Positions 52,440-60,993 of a DNA stretch of 64,000 nt are shown here, one piece after another. The translations under genes were made by a program, and so were the position numbers. Location of the stretch: positions 11,723-75,722 of the forward strand of contig NZ_JBASXK010000051.1 of the NCBI RefSeq assembly GCF_049276915.1. The letters run 5' to 3'. The notes beneath the pieces were generated by a model. It was given only the letters and a program-made list of their open reading frames with translations. It was not told the origin of the DNA and ran no database searches. Source of the DNA: Aestuariivita sp049276915. Lineage in GTDB: Bacteria > Pseudomonadota > Alphaproteobacteria > Rhodobacterales > Rhodobacteraceae. Position 1 is the first letter of the stretch, and each line of letters begins with the position of its first letter.

Positions 52440-53687
52440 GTGAGAGACTTTGACATCGCGATCGCAGGGGCGGGCATTGTCGGAACCAGCACGGCGCTTT
52501 GGGCGCAAATGCGCGGTCACAAGGTTCTCTTGGCCGATCCGAACCCACCGGGCTCGGGAACAAGCTCGGGCAACGCCTGCACGATCGCGACCTATGCTTG
52601 CATGCCGGTGAACGATCCGTCCATCTTGCTTGGGTTGCCCCGCCTTCTGTTCGGCAAGGACAGCCCGCTCACGATTTCCTATACGCACGCCCTGAAAAAT
52701 CCACGCTGGATGTTATCCTTCCTTGCGAATTGCTCTGCGAAACGCTCACAAGCCATCTCGCGCAACCTCGCCGCTTTGCTGGCGCATGCGGACGCCGGGC
52801 TCAATCCCTTGATCGCGGCGGCCAGTGCCGAGGATCTTGTGGTCGAAAACGGTCAACTGTCTGTCTGGTCCAGCAAGTCGGGAGCCGAGGGGGCCGAAGG
52901 CGGCATCAGGCAACGCAGGAGCAACGGCATTCATCTGGTAGAGTTGACCACCGAAGAGGCAAGGTCGATGGAGCCAGGCCTGGAACTGCCGATCGAACGC
53001 GCGGTGTTTTTCCCCGAAGCGCGCCATATCCGGGATCCCGAGCAACTCATTCAGCGCATGCATGCGCGATTTGCCCAGCTTGGCGGACAGACAATCGCGG
53101 CAAAAGTGTCAAGGGTCACGGCCCATGGCGAAAGTGTTGAACTAAGGGTCGGTGATGAAACCTTGCAGGCGGGCCATGTCGTCGTCGCGTCCGGTGCGTT
53201 TTCCGGACAGATTTCGGGCGCAGGAACCGAAAGACTGCCCCTTGGAACGGAACGCGGCTATCACGTCCTCTATGCCATGGAAGGCCACAGGATCAATCGG
53301 CCGATCGGCTGGTCCGAGGGCGGGTTTTATGCCGTTCCCATGGCCAAGGGGTTGCGTCTGGCCGGGACTGTTGAAATCGACAATCTCGACAAACCCGTCA
53401 ATCAGAACCGGGTCTCCTATCTTGCCCGCAGAGCAAAAGAGATGTTCGGCCCGATGCCAGACCCCTCCAGCCATTGGCTGGGATACCGGCCAACGATGCC
53501 GGATTCTCTTCCGGTGATCGGACAGAGCGCGACGTCCCAACGGGTCATTCATGCCTTTGGTCACCAGCATCTTGGACTGACGCTTGGCGGAATCACGGGG
53601 CGTATCGTTACGGAACTTGCCGAAGGGCGGCAGCCCAATATCGACTTGGCACCATTCCGGCCTGATCGCCCCTACGCGTCTGGCTGA
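52440..53687 (+). CDS. FAD-dependent D-amino-acid dehydrogenase-like oxidoreductase (DAO family)
   Basis: A 415-residue flavoenzyme of the DadA/DAO family. The FAD motif is IAIAGAGIVGTSTALWA at the N-terminus and the ending TPDSLPVIG-like stretch (YRPTMPDSLPVIGQS) with GHQHLGLTLGGITGRIV is typical of DadA. The GTG at 52440 is chosen because it puts the flavin motif about 10 residues in and AGTAGGG lies just upstream; in-frame codons further upstream read through the intergenic region. It probably deaminates a D-amino acid or oxidises a secondary amine such as hydroxyproline. Confidence 0.85.
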   Translation: MRDFDIAIAGAGIVGTSTALWAQMRGHKVLLADPNPPGSGTSSGNACTIATYACMPVNDPSILLGLPRLLFGKDSPLTISYTHALKNPRWMLSFLANCSAKRSQAISRNLAALLAHADAGLNPLIAAASAEDLVVENGQLSVWSSKSGAEGAEGGIRQRRSNGIHLVELTTEEARSMEPGLELPIERAVFFPEARHIRDPEQLIQRMHARFAQLGGQTIAAKVSRVTAHGESVELRVGDETLQAGHVVVASGAFSGQISGAGTERLPLGTERGYHVLYAMEGHRINRPIGWSEGGFYAVPMAKGLRLAGTVEIDNLDKPVNQNRVSYLARRAKEMFGPMPDPSSHWLGYRPTMPDSLPVIGQSATSQRVIHAFGHQHLGLTLGGITGRIVTELAEGRQPNIDLAPFRPDRPYASG

Positions 53688-54074
53688 GACCCTCCGCTCT
53701 CTACTCCTGCGCGCAGAGCCATCACGAAGGTCACGACAAGCGGTTGGTCAACGGTCCGCGGGGACATCAGTTGGCGTAGGAAGATCTGCCAATGTCTCCG
53801 CACCAACCCAAGAGCGGAAGCATCGGTTCGGTTTGCCACACGCTATACGCAACCGGCCTCGATAAGCGCGTCGAACACTTCAAGATGGCGAAGTTTCACG
53901 GACGTGGGCAGAAACTTGATGTGGCCAAAAACAATTCGAGTGCCGGCACAACAAACAATTCATTGATTCAATCAATCTGCCTTCCTAACGTCAATCTGTT
54001 GACTGTCAGCCGCGGGTTTTGTTTTTTTTCGCGGCGCATGTGCTCGCTGTGACTTGGTCGGAAGGGAGACAGAC
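53688..54074. other. gene-poor gap with AT-rich end
   Basis: 387 bp without a recognisable gene. The right part is AT-rich and contains a weak hairpin CCGCG/CGCGG around a T-rich loop (near 54011-54036), which may end transcription from the left or form a leader of the next gene. No transposase similarity was seen. Confidence 0.5.
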
Positions 54075-55391
54075 TTGAGTAAGGTCTCGTGGTCGGATTG
54101 CAAACATGATCCGTTTTGGCTGGATGACCTGCCAGAACCTCCGCATTTGCCGGATGCGCCCCTGCAAACGGCTGACGTCGTTGTCATCGGATCAGGATAC
54201 ACAGGCATGCACGCAGCGCTGGAAACTGCGCGCGGCGGCAGGCTTACGATGGTTCTGGACGCGCAGGATCCCGGTTGGGGCTGCAGCACACGCAATGGCG
54301 GTCAGATCAGCACCAGCATCAAGCCGTCACTGGAGAAACTTGCCGCCCGCCATGGCATCGAACGCGCCCGCGCGATCCGCAAGGAAGGTGAAACGGCCCT
54401 TGAGTGGATCGGCGATTTTGTCACGAGCGAGGGGTTGGATTGCGATTTTCGCCGCAATGGCAGATTTCATGCGGCGCACACCCCAGCGCATTACGAAGAG
54501 ATCGCCGCAAGCGCGCAAACACTAAGCCGGACAGAAGGTATCGAGGCCTTTGCCGTTCCACGTTCGGAACAAAGGCGCGAACTTGGATCGGATGCTTATT
54601 ACGGCGGGGTCGTTTTTCCGCGCCACGCCTCCATCAACCCGGCAAAGTATCACCGCGGCCTTCTGTCATTGGCGCTGCAGGCCGGGGCGCATGTGGTCGG
54701 CCATTGCGCTGTCACCGATATCTCACGCGATGCATCAGGATTTGTTCTGACGACCACCAAGGGCGAGGTACGTGCGCGCGATGTCATCCTCGCGACAAAC
54801 GGGTACACCACCGGCGTGACGCCCTGGCATCAGCGACGGGTCATTCCGATCGGCAGCTACATCATCGCAACGGAACCCCTGCCCCGGGAGTTGATGGCCG
54901 AGCTTTTTCCCATGGACCGGATCGCCAGTGACACCTGCAAGGTGGTTTACTATTACCGGACCTCTCCCGATGGCAGACGCGTGTTGTTCGGTGGGCGCGT
55001 GTCAGCGAACGAAACCGATACATCCATCAGCGGACCAAAGCTGTTCACCGACATGTGCCGGATCTTTCCGCAACTGTCGTCTTATGGTGTGACCCATTCA
55101 TGGATGGGACGCGTGGCCTATACCTTCGATGAACTGGCACATACCGGGGTACATGATGGCATGTATTACGCCATGGGCTACTGCGGCTCGGGGGTTTCCA
55201 TGGCCAGCTATCTTGGCAAGCGCCTGGGACAAAAGGTCCTGGGTCTGGCCGAGGGGAAAACCGCATTGGACGACCTGCCGAACCCGACCCGCCCTTTTTA
55301 CAGCGGGAACCCCTGGTTCCTCCCGGCAACAGTTGCCTGGTATCGCAGGCAGGATCGCCGCCAGACACAGCGCGCCGCCGCCATGGGCTGA
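54075..55391 (+). CDS. FAD-dependent amine oxidoreductase (PuuB/OrdL type)
   Basis: A 438-residue DAO-family enzyme similar to gamma-glutamylputrescine oxidase. The FAD motif is VVVIGSGYTGMHAALETARGG, preceded by the family N-terminus DPFWLDDLPEPPHL, and GWGCSTRNGGQIS follows. The C-terminal block HDGMYYAMGYCGSGVSMASYLGKRLG is also typical. TTG 54075 is preferred: GGGAG lies 7 nt upstream and the protein begins MSKVSWSDCKHDPFW. It probably oxidises an amine or N-substituted amino acid. The next stretch is a relic of a polyamine-type ABC permease, which is the usual neighbour of such enzymes. Confidence 0.87.
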   Translation: MSKVSWSDCKHDPFWLDDLPEPPHLPDAPLQTADVVVIGSGYTGMHAALETARGGRLTMVLDAQDPGWGCSTRNGGQISTSIKPSLEKLAARHGIERARAIRKEGETALEWIGDFVTSEGLDCDFRRNGRFHAAHTPAHYEEIAASAQTLSRTEGIEAFAVPRSEQRRELGSDAYYGGVVFPRHASINPAKYHRGLLSLALQAGAHVVGHCAVTDISRDASGFVLTTTKGEVRARDVILATNGYTTGVTPWHQRRVIPIGSYIIATEPLPRELMAELFPMDRIASDTCKVVYYYRTSPDGRRVLFGGRVSANETDTSISGPKLFTDMCRIFPQLSSYGVTHSWMGRVAYTFDELAHTGVHDGMYYAMGYCGSGVSMASYLGKRLGQKVLGLAEGKTALDDLPNPTRPFYSGNPWFLPATVAWYRRQDRRQTQRAAAMG

Positions 55392-55559
55392 ACGAAAAAA
55401 CCAGACGGCGACAACCCGCCCCTGACACGCAACATGTTCAACGCCTTGCGCGACCAGATTGATGCGACTATCGCTGCAATATCGACGATCATGGTCCCTG
55501 TGACATCGTTGATGATGGTTTTGGCGCAGCTGTTCGGGCGCGGTCCTTCGGAGAAATGA
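55392..55559 (+). pseudogene. C-terminal relic of a polyamine-type ABC permease (PotC-like)
   Basis: Directly after the oxidoreductase TGA, and in the same frame, the sequence stays open for 55 codons and ends in TGA at 55557-55559. The last part reads TRNMFNALRDQIDATIAAIS, then a hydrophobic helix and LAQLFGRGPSEK. MFxxLRxxIDxTIAAIST is the usual C-terminal end of PotC-type permeases of spermidine/putrescine ABC importers. Only the last 45 or so residues remain and there is no good start, so this looks like a deletion remnant. It stops just before the GMC gene, 1 bp away. Confidence 0.72.
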
Positions 55560-55560
55560 C

Positions 55561-57177
55561 TTGGACACATTCGATTTCGTGATTGTCGGTGCCGGTTCGG
55601 CCGGATCGGTATTGGCGAACCGGCTGTCGCAGGATGGCAAATTCCGTGTGCTGCTTCTTGAGGCAGGTGGGGCTGACAAGACGCCATTGATCCATGTGCC
55701 CATCGGCTATGGCAAGATATTCTATGACGCCCGGGTCAACTGGAAATACGTCACCGAACCTGATCCCAATCTCGACAACCGGCCGATCTACTGGCCGCGC
55801 GGCAAGGTGCTTGGCGGGTCCAGCTCGATCAATGCGATGGTCTATGTGCGAGGACATCCCAACGATTATTCGGAATGGAATGCGGCGGCACCGGGCTGGG
55901 GCTGGACGGATGTCGAACCGATCTTTCGGCGCATGGAAGACTGGGACGGTCCGCCAAGCTCTGAACGCGGCGTGGGCGGGCCGTTGGCGGTGCATGATGT
56001 CACCGATGAGGTGCATCCGCTCACACGCATCTATCTTGAGGCTGCCCAACAGGCCGGCCTGGGCGTCAACCGCGATTACAACGGTGCGGACATGGAGGGG
56101 GCCGCCCTTTATCAGATCACCACAAAGGGCGGGTATCGCGCTTCGGCGGCGCGCTGTTATCTGAAACCGGCGCAACGCCGACCCAATCTCGATATCCGGA
56201 CCGGTGCGCATGTCACGCGTATCCTGTTCGAGGGCACACGCGCGATCGGCGTCGAATACCGCCAGAACGGCCAGATGAAGACAGCGCATGCCAGCGCCGA
56301 GGTGATCCTGTCTGGCGGTGCGATCAATTCGCCCCAGTTGCTTCAGCTGTCAGGTGTCGGACCCGGCCGCATCTTGCAGGATCATGGCATATCGCTGGTG
56401 CTGGATGCACCACAGGTCGGACGCAATCTGCAGGATCATCTGGGAAGCGACAATCTCTATGTCTCGCGCGCGCCCAGCCTGAACCAGCAATTGCGCCCCC
56501 TTCTCGGCAAGATAAAAGTCGCCTTGCAGTATGCGCTGAACCGCAAGGGGCCCTTGTCGCTCAGCCTCAATCAGGGTGGCGGGTTCATCACCTTGTCAGA
56601 CGTCTCGCCCGGCCCCGACTTGCAGCTTTACTTTTCCCCGGTCAGCTATACCCGCGCCCCGGTTGGCGTGCGCCCCCTGATGAGCCCGGATCCGTTCCCG
56701 GGCTTTCTCATCGGCTTCAACCCCTGCAAGCCCACCAGCGTGGGCCATTTGCAGATCCGCTCGCCCGACCCTTTCACGGCTCCGGAAATGCACCCGAACT
56801 ATCTGGATACCGAACATGACCGCGCATTGATGCTGGCAGGCACCAAACTGATGCGCCGGATCGCACAAACCACGGCACTGCGCGCGGTGATAGACTCGGA
56901 ACTTTTGCCCGGAGAAGACACGGCCAGCGACGAGGATATCGCCGCCTATATCCGCAAAACGGCCTGGACGGTGTTTCACCAATGTTCGACCTGCCGCATG
57001 GGCAGCGATCCTGCCAGCTCGGTCGTCGATCCCCGCCTCAGGGTGCGCGGATTGCAGGGGCTTCGGGTGGCTGATGCGTCGATCTTTCCCAGCATTCCAA
57101 CCGGAAACACCAACGCGCCCGCGATCATGGTCGGAGAAAAGGCATCCGACCTCATTCTGGAAGATGCAAAAGGCTAA
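55561..57177 (+). CDS. GMC family FAD-dependent alcohol/choline dehydrogenase
   Basis: A 538-residue glucose-methanol-choline oxidoreductase. The FAD motif is VIVGAGSAGSVLANRLS at the N-terminus, the GMC signature GKVLGGSSSINAMVYVRGHPNDYSEW follows, and the C-terminal catalytic His lies in VFHQCSTCRMG. It resembles BetA-like choline dehydrogenases but also alcohol dehydrogenases of unknown substrate. TTG 55561 has GGAG 8 nt upstream. The 3' end is 10 bp from the enolase-superfamily gene, so the two are co-transcribed. It probably oxidises a hydroxyl group of the pathway compound. Confidence 0.92.
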   Translation: MDTFDFVIVGAGSAGSVLANRLSQDGKFRVLLLEAGGADKTPLIHVPIGYGKIFYDARVNWKYVTEPDPNLDNRPIYWPRGKVLGGSSSINAMVYVRGHPNDYSEWNAAAPGWGWTDVEPIFRRMEDWDGPPSSERGVGGPLAVHDVTDEVHPLTRIYLEAAQQAGLGVNRDYNGADMEGAALYQITTKGGYRASAARCYLKPAQRRPNLDIRTGAHVTRILFEGTRAIGVEYRQNGQMKTAHASAEVILSGGAINSPQLLQLSGVGPGRILQDHGISLVLDAPQVGRNLQDHLGSDNLYVSRAPSLNQQLRPLLGKIKVALQYALNRKGPLSLSLNQGGGFITLSDVSPGPDLQLYFSPVSYTRAPVGVRPLMSPDPFPGFLIGFNPCKPTSVGHLQIRSPDPFTAPEMHPNYLDTEHDRALMLAGTKLMRRIAQTTALRAVIDSELLPGEDTASDEDIAAYIRKTAWTVFHQCSTCRMGSDPASSVVDPRLRVRGLQGLRVADASIFPSIPTGNTNAPAIMVGEKASDLILEDAKG

Positions 57178-57187
57178 AGGATTTCTC

Positions 57188-58288
57188 ATGAAACTGAAAT
57201 CGATCGAGACCTTCACCAATCAAGCGGTCGGGTTTGTTCGTGTCACCGCCCAGGACGGTGCGCAGGGCTGGGGCCAGGTGTCGACCTATCATTCGGATAT
57301 CACCTGTCAGGTCCTGCACCGGCAGGTCGCGCCCTGGACGCTGGGGCAGGACACTACGGATCTGGATGACCTGCTGGATATTGTCACCGAACGCGAACAC
57401 AAGTTTCCCGGATCCTATCTGCGCCGCGCAATGGCCGGGCTGGATACAGCCATCTGGGATCTGCGCGGCAAGCAGCAGGGCAAGCCCGTGGTTGAACTTC
57501 TTGGCGGCACGCCCGGGCTGATCCGGGCCTATGCCTCATCCATGAAGCGCGACATAACCCCGGCGGATGAAGCGAAACGTCTGAAATATCTGCGCGACAC
57601 GCAAGGCTTTGACGCCTTCAAGATGCGGGCGGGCGCAGAGGTTGGGCGCAACACCGACGAATGGCCCGGACGCACCGAAGAGATCATTCCGACCATGCGC
57701 CGCGAGCTGGGCGACGATGTGGATCTGCTCATTGATGCCAACAGTTGCTATTCGCCCGACCGAGCGATCGAAGTCGGTCATATGCTGCAGGACAACGGCT
57801 TTTGCCACTATGAAGAGCCCTGCCCCTATTGGGAACTGGAACAGACCAAACAGGTCACCGACGCGCTTGAGATTGATGTGACCGGTGGCGAACAGGATTG
57901 CGATCTGCCAACCTGGAAGCGGATGATCGATATGCGCGCCGTGGATATCGTTCAGCCCGACATCCTCTATCTTGGCGGCATATGCCGCACGATGCGGGTG
58001 GTCAGGATGGCTCAGGCTGCCGGTCTGCCAGTGACCCCCCATTGCGCGAACTGGTCACTGGTCACCCTGTTCACGATGCATCTGCTGCGCGCCATTCCGA
58101 ATGCCGGCAAATACCTCGAATTCTCCATCGAAGGCCCCGATTACTATCCCTGGCAACAAGGGTTGTTCGTGAAGTCGCCCTATGACATCGAGGATGGGCA
58201 CGCCCGTGTCACCGAAGCTCCGGGCTGGGGTGTTGAGATTGCTCCGGACTGGCTGGCGCGATCAAGCTATCAGATCAGCGAGCTGTAA
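57188..58288 (+). CDS. enolase-superfamily enzyme (mandelate racemase/muconate lactonizing type)
   Basis: A 366-residue member of the MR/MLE group. Catalytic Lys145-x-Arg147 is in FKMRAG. Metal ligands are Asp183 (LIDAN), Glu209/210 (HYEEP) and Glu235 (TGGEQ), with His285 in TPHCANWS paired with Asp258 (QPDIL). This is a typical acid-sugar dehydratase or racemase site; the reaction is not identifiable, but a 2-keto-3-deoxy acid product is common. ATG 57188 follows the GMC stop by 10 bp. It converges with the lyase gene 22 bp away. Confidence 0.9.
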   Translation: MKLKSIETFTNQAVGFVRVTAQDGAQGWGQVSTYHSDITCQVLHRQVAPWTLGQDTTDLDDLLDIVTEREHKFPGSYLRRAMAGLDTAIWDLRGKQQGKPVVELLGGTPGLIRAYASSMKRDITPADEAKRLKYLRDTQGFDAFKMRAGAEVGRNTDEWPGRTEEIIPTMRRELGDDVDLLIDANSCYSPDRAIEVGHMLQDNGFCHYEEPCPYWELEQTKQVTDALEIDVTGGEQDCDLPTWKRMIDMRAVDIVQPDILYLGGICRTMRVVRMAQAAGLPVTPHCANWSLVTLFTMHLLRAIPNAGKYLEFSIEGPDYYPWQQGLFVKSPYDIEDGHARVTEAPGWGVEIAPDWLARSSYQISEL

Positions 58289-58310
58289 ACCGCGCGGACC
58301 GACTGCCGGC

Positions 58311-59216
58311 TCAATCGGGCCGACGGTCGGTGTAGCGCGTTTCAAGATCGTAATAGTCGTCGAAACCGACAAGACGGCGCAACTCTTCGAACGGCAAAAG
58401 CCCCGGTGGCGGATGACCGTCGCGCAGCGCGGCCAGCGCCTCCTGCATTGCGCGCATTGCTGCCGACATGAGGGTGAGCGGATAGGCTGCGTGGTTATAG
58501 CCGATCTCGGCCAATTGCGCAGGCGGGAGGATGGGCGTGGCACCACCCTCGACCATATTGGCCATTTTCCAACCCGGCAGTTCAGAACAGATGCGGCGCA
58601 TCTCGGCCTCGGAATGCGGAGCCTCGACAAACAGGATGTCGGCACCTGCGCCGTGGAATGCCTCGGCCCTGGCCAGGGCTTCGTCCAATCCGTGGCCATG
58701 TCGCGCATCGGTGCGCGCGATGATAAGGATGTCCTGCCCGCTTTCGCGGCGTGCATCATCGGCGGCGCGAATGCGATCGACGGCTTCTGCACGATCCACC
58801 ACCAGCTTGCCCTTGGTATGCCCGCACCGTTTGGGGGCCACCTGATCCTCGATCATCACCGCAGCGGCACCCGCGCGTGCATAACCCGTCACGGTGCGGC
58901 GCACGTTCATCGCGTTGCCATAGCCGGTATCGCCGTCCGCCAGCACAGGCAGGCGGGTCACGGCGCAGATGTCCCGCACCGCATCGCGCATCTCCCCATA
59001 TGAGATCAGGCCGGCATCGGGCGCACCGATGCGATGGGCCGAGACTGCAAAGCCAGACATGAACATTGCGTCAAACCCTGCATCCTCGATCAGGCGCGCC
59101 GACAAGGCATCGCCACAGGATGGCGTGACCAGCAGGCGGCCTGTCTCCAGCCGCGCCCTGAGGCGTGTGGCGGGCGTGGCATGTTGGGGGTTGGTTACAG
59201 AACCCGTGGCAGCCAT
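58311..59216 (-). CDS. isocitrate lyase / PEP mutase superfamily lyase
   Basis: A 301-residue ICL/PEPM-superfamily protein, which cleaves or forms C-C or P-C bonds of 2-keto or hydroxy acids. The active loop KRCGHTKGKLV carries the catalytic Cys as in isocitrate lyase and methylisocitrate lyase. Metal ligands fit LADGDTGYGNAMNV and IEDQVAPK. It resembles oxaloacetate decarboxylase/2,3-dimethylmalate-lyase-like proteins. It overlaps the TRAP large permease by 22 nt and so is the last gene of the second TRAP operon. Confidence 0.88.
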   Translation of the reverse strand: MAATGSVTNPQHATPATRLRARLETGRLLVTPSCGDALSARLIEDAGFDAMFMSGFAVSAHRIGAPDAGLISYGEMRDAVRDICAVTRLPVLADGDTGYGNAMNVRRTVTGYARAGAAAVMIEDQVAPKRCGHTKGKLVVDRAEAVDRIRAADDARRESGQDILIIARTDARHGHGLDEALARAEAFHGAGADILFVEAPHSEAEMRRICSELPGWKMANMVEGGATPILPPAQLAEIGYNHAAYPLTLMSAAMRAMQEALAALRDGHPPPGLLPFEELRRLVGFDDYYDLETRYTDRRPD

Positions 59217-60469
59217 AGAACGATATCCTCGAACCAGTATATGATAAAGACGGTGGCCAGCATCATCACCACAAAGGGTGCAGCACCGCGCGCCACTTCA
59301 CCAAGGCTGGCGCGCCCGATCGCCTGGATCACGTAAAGATTCAGTCCAACCGGAGGTGTAATCAGCGCGCATTCAACCATGAGCACGAAGAAAATGCCGA
59401 ACCAGATCGGATCGATGTCCAGAGCCATCACAGCCCCGGCCAGCACAGGCATCATGATCAGCATCATCGAAAGCGCCTCCATGAACAGCCCCATGATAAG
59501 CAGCGCAATGCCAACCGCGATGATGAACATGCCCATCGTGTCGATGTTCGAGGTGATGAAGGTCGAGACATCCTGCGGGATGCGCCATAGTGCAATCGCC
59601 TTGCCAAAGACCTTGGCACAGCCAACGATCAGCAGGATCGCCGCTGACGCGCGCAGCCCGTCCATGACCGCCTCCTTCAGCCCGGCCAGATCAAGGCTGC
59701 GAAGCACCACGAATGTCAAAAACAGCGCACCCAGAAAGCCGATCGCCGAGGCTTCGGTCGGCGTGAACCAACCGGCGTAGATGCCCGCAATGACCAGGGC
59801 GGCCAGGGCGATCGTGGGCAACGCCCTCAGGCCGGTGCTGCGGCGCTCGGCCCAGCTGGCTTTTGGTGTTGCCCGATACTGCGACGAGAACCGCGCATAA
59901 AGCATCGAATAGCCGATGAAGAGCCCCATGAGCAGAAGGCCCGGCCCGATCCCGGCCATGAACAGATCAAGGATCGAGGATTCAGTGATCACGCCATAGA
60001 CGATCAGGATGATCGACGGCGGGATCAGAATACCAAGCGTGCCGCCAGCCGCCAGCAACCCAAAGACAAATGAACGCGGATAGCCGCGTTTGGTCATCTC
60101 GGGAATGGCAACCGACCCGATGGTGCCTGCCGTAGCAACCGACGAGCCCGAGATGGCCGAGAATAACCCGCAAGAGATTACAGTCGCCACCGCAAGACCA
60201 CCAGGCCAATGGCCAACCCAGGCTTGTACCGCGGCAAACAGGTCGCGTCCGACGCCGCCACGCAGCAGGATATTGGACATCAAGAGGAACAACGGCACTG
60301 CGATCAGGATGAAACTGTCAAGCGAGGACAAGAGCCCTGTCGCCGCTATGCGCGGGGCGAAATCACCCAGGATGAGCAACACGACACCCAGCCCGCCAAG
60401 GGCAAAGGCCACCGGCACTCCGAGCAGCAGCAGCACGAAGAGTGCTGTCAAAATGGCAAAAACGGTCAC
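59195..60469 (-). CDS. TRAP transporter large permease (DctM type)
   Basis: A 424-residue DctM-type permease with the conserved LFSAISGSSVATAGTIGSVAIPEM block and late LITPPVGLNLYVIQAIG. Start is GTG at 60469, 6 nt after the small-subunit stop. Normal length. The 3' end overlaps the lyase gene, linking transport with metabolism of the substrate. Confidence 0.93.
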   Translation of the reverse strand: MTVFAILTALFVLLLLGVPVAFALGGLGVVLLILGDFAPRIAATGLLSSLDSFILIAVPLFLLMSNILLRGGVGRDLFAAVQAWVGHWPGGLAVATVISCGLFSAISGSSVATAGTIGSVAIPEMTKRGYPRSFVFGLLAAGGTLGILIPPSIILIVYGVITESSILDLFMAGIGPGLLLMGLFIGYSMLYARFSSQYRATPKASWAERRSTGLRALPTIALAALVIAGIYAGWFTPTEASAIGFLGALFLTFVVLRSLDLAGLKEAVMDGLRASAAILLIVGCAKVFGKAIALWRIPQDVSTFITSNIDTMGMFIIAVGIALLIMGLFMEALSMMLIMMPVLAGAVMALDIDPIWFGIFFVLMVECALITPPVGLNLYVIQAIGRASLGEVARGAAPFVVMMLATVFIIYWFEDIVLWLPRVL

Positions 60470-60475
60470 TTGGGA

Positions 60476-60988
60476 TTATTCCGGTGCATGTGCGTCTGCA
60501 GGGAGCGGCGCGCCAAGCGCGCAGCGGATGAATTCTAACGTAGCCTGAAGACCCAGAAGGCCAAAGGCCAGCGGGACGGCGGACTGCGCCCACCAGGCCG
60601 GGATATCCAGCATGCTGCCCGAGGACCGCCCGCGCTCAAAGGAATTGAGCGGCGCGTCCTTTCCGTACCAGACCAGCACGCAGCAGAATGCGACCACGAA
60701 GGCCAGCGCCGCCAGCCGGGCCGCGCGCTGCGCTGCAGGGCCCATCAATGCGGTAAGCGCGGTAACGCGGATATGCTGATTGTGGCGCAACAGCGCGGGG
60801 GCCGCGAGCAGCGTGGCAAAGATGAACAGCAACCGGGACAGCTCTTCTGCCCAGATCGTCGGCGCGTTGAAGAAATATCGCGCAATCACCTCAAAGCCAA
60901 GCATCAGCCCGATGGCGAAATAGGCCCAGCCGCAAAGCTGGGCCAGACGATCGGCACTCCAATCAACAAAAGAAGCGACGACCTGCAT
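60476..60988 (-). CDS. TRAP transporter small permease (DctQ type)
   Basis: A 170-residue four-helix DctQ protein with the WAEELSRLLFIFATLLAAPALL segment containing the conserved EE pair. It is encoded between the binding protein (5 nt gap) and the large permease (6 nt gap). Confidence 0.9.
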   Translation of the reverse strand: MQVVASFVDWSADRLAQLCGWAYFAIGLMLGFEVIARYFFNAPTIWAEELSRLLFIFATLLAAPALLRHNQHIRVTALTALMGPAAQRAARLAALAFVVAFCCVLVWYGKDAPLNSFERGRSSGSMLDIPAWWAQSAVPLAFGLLGLQATLEFIRCALGAPLPADAHAPE

Positions 60989-60993
60989 GGTGC

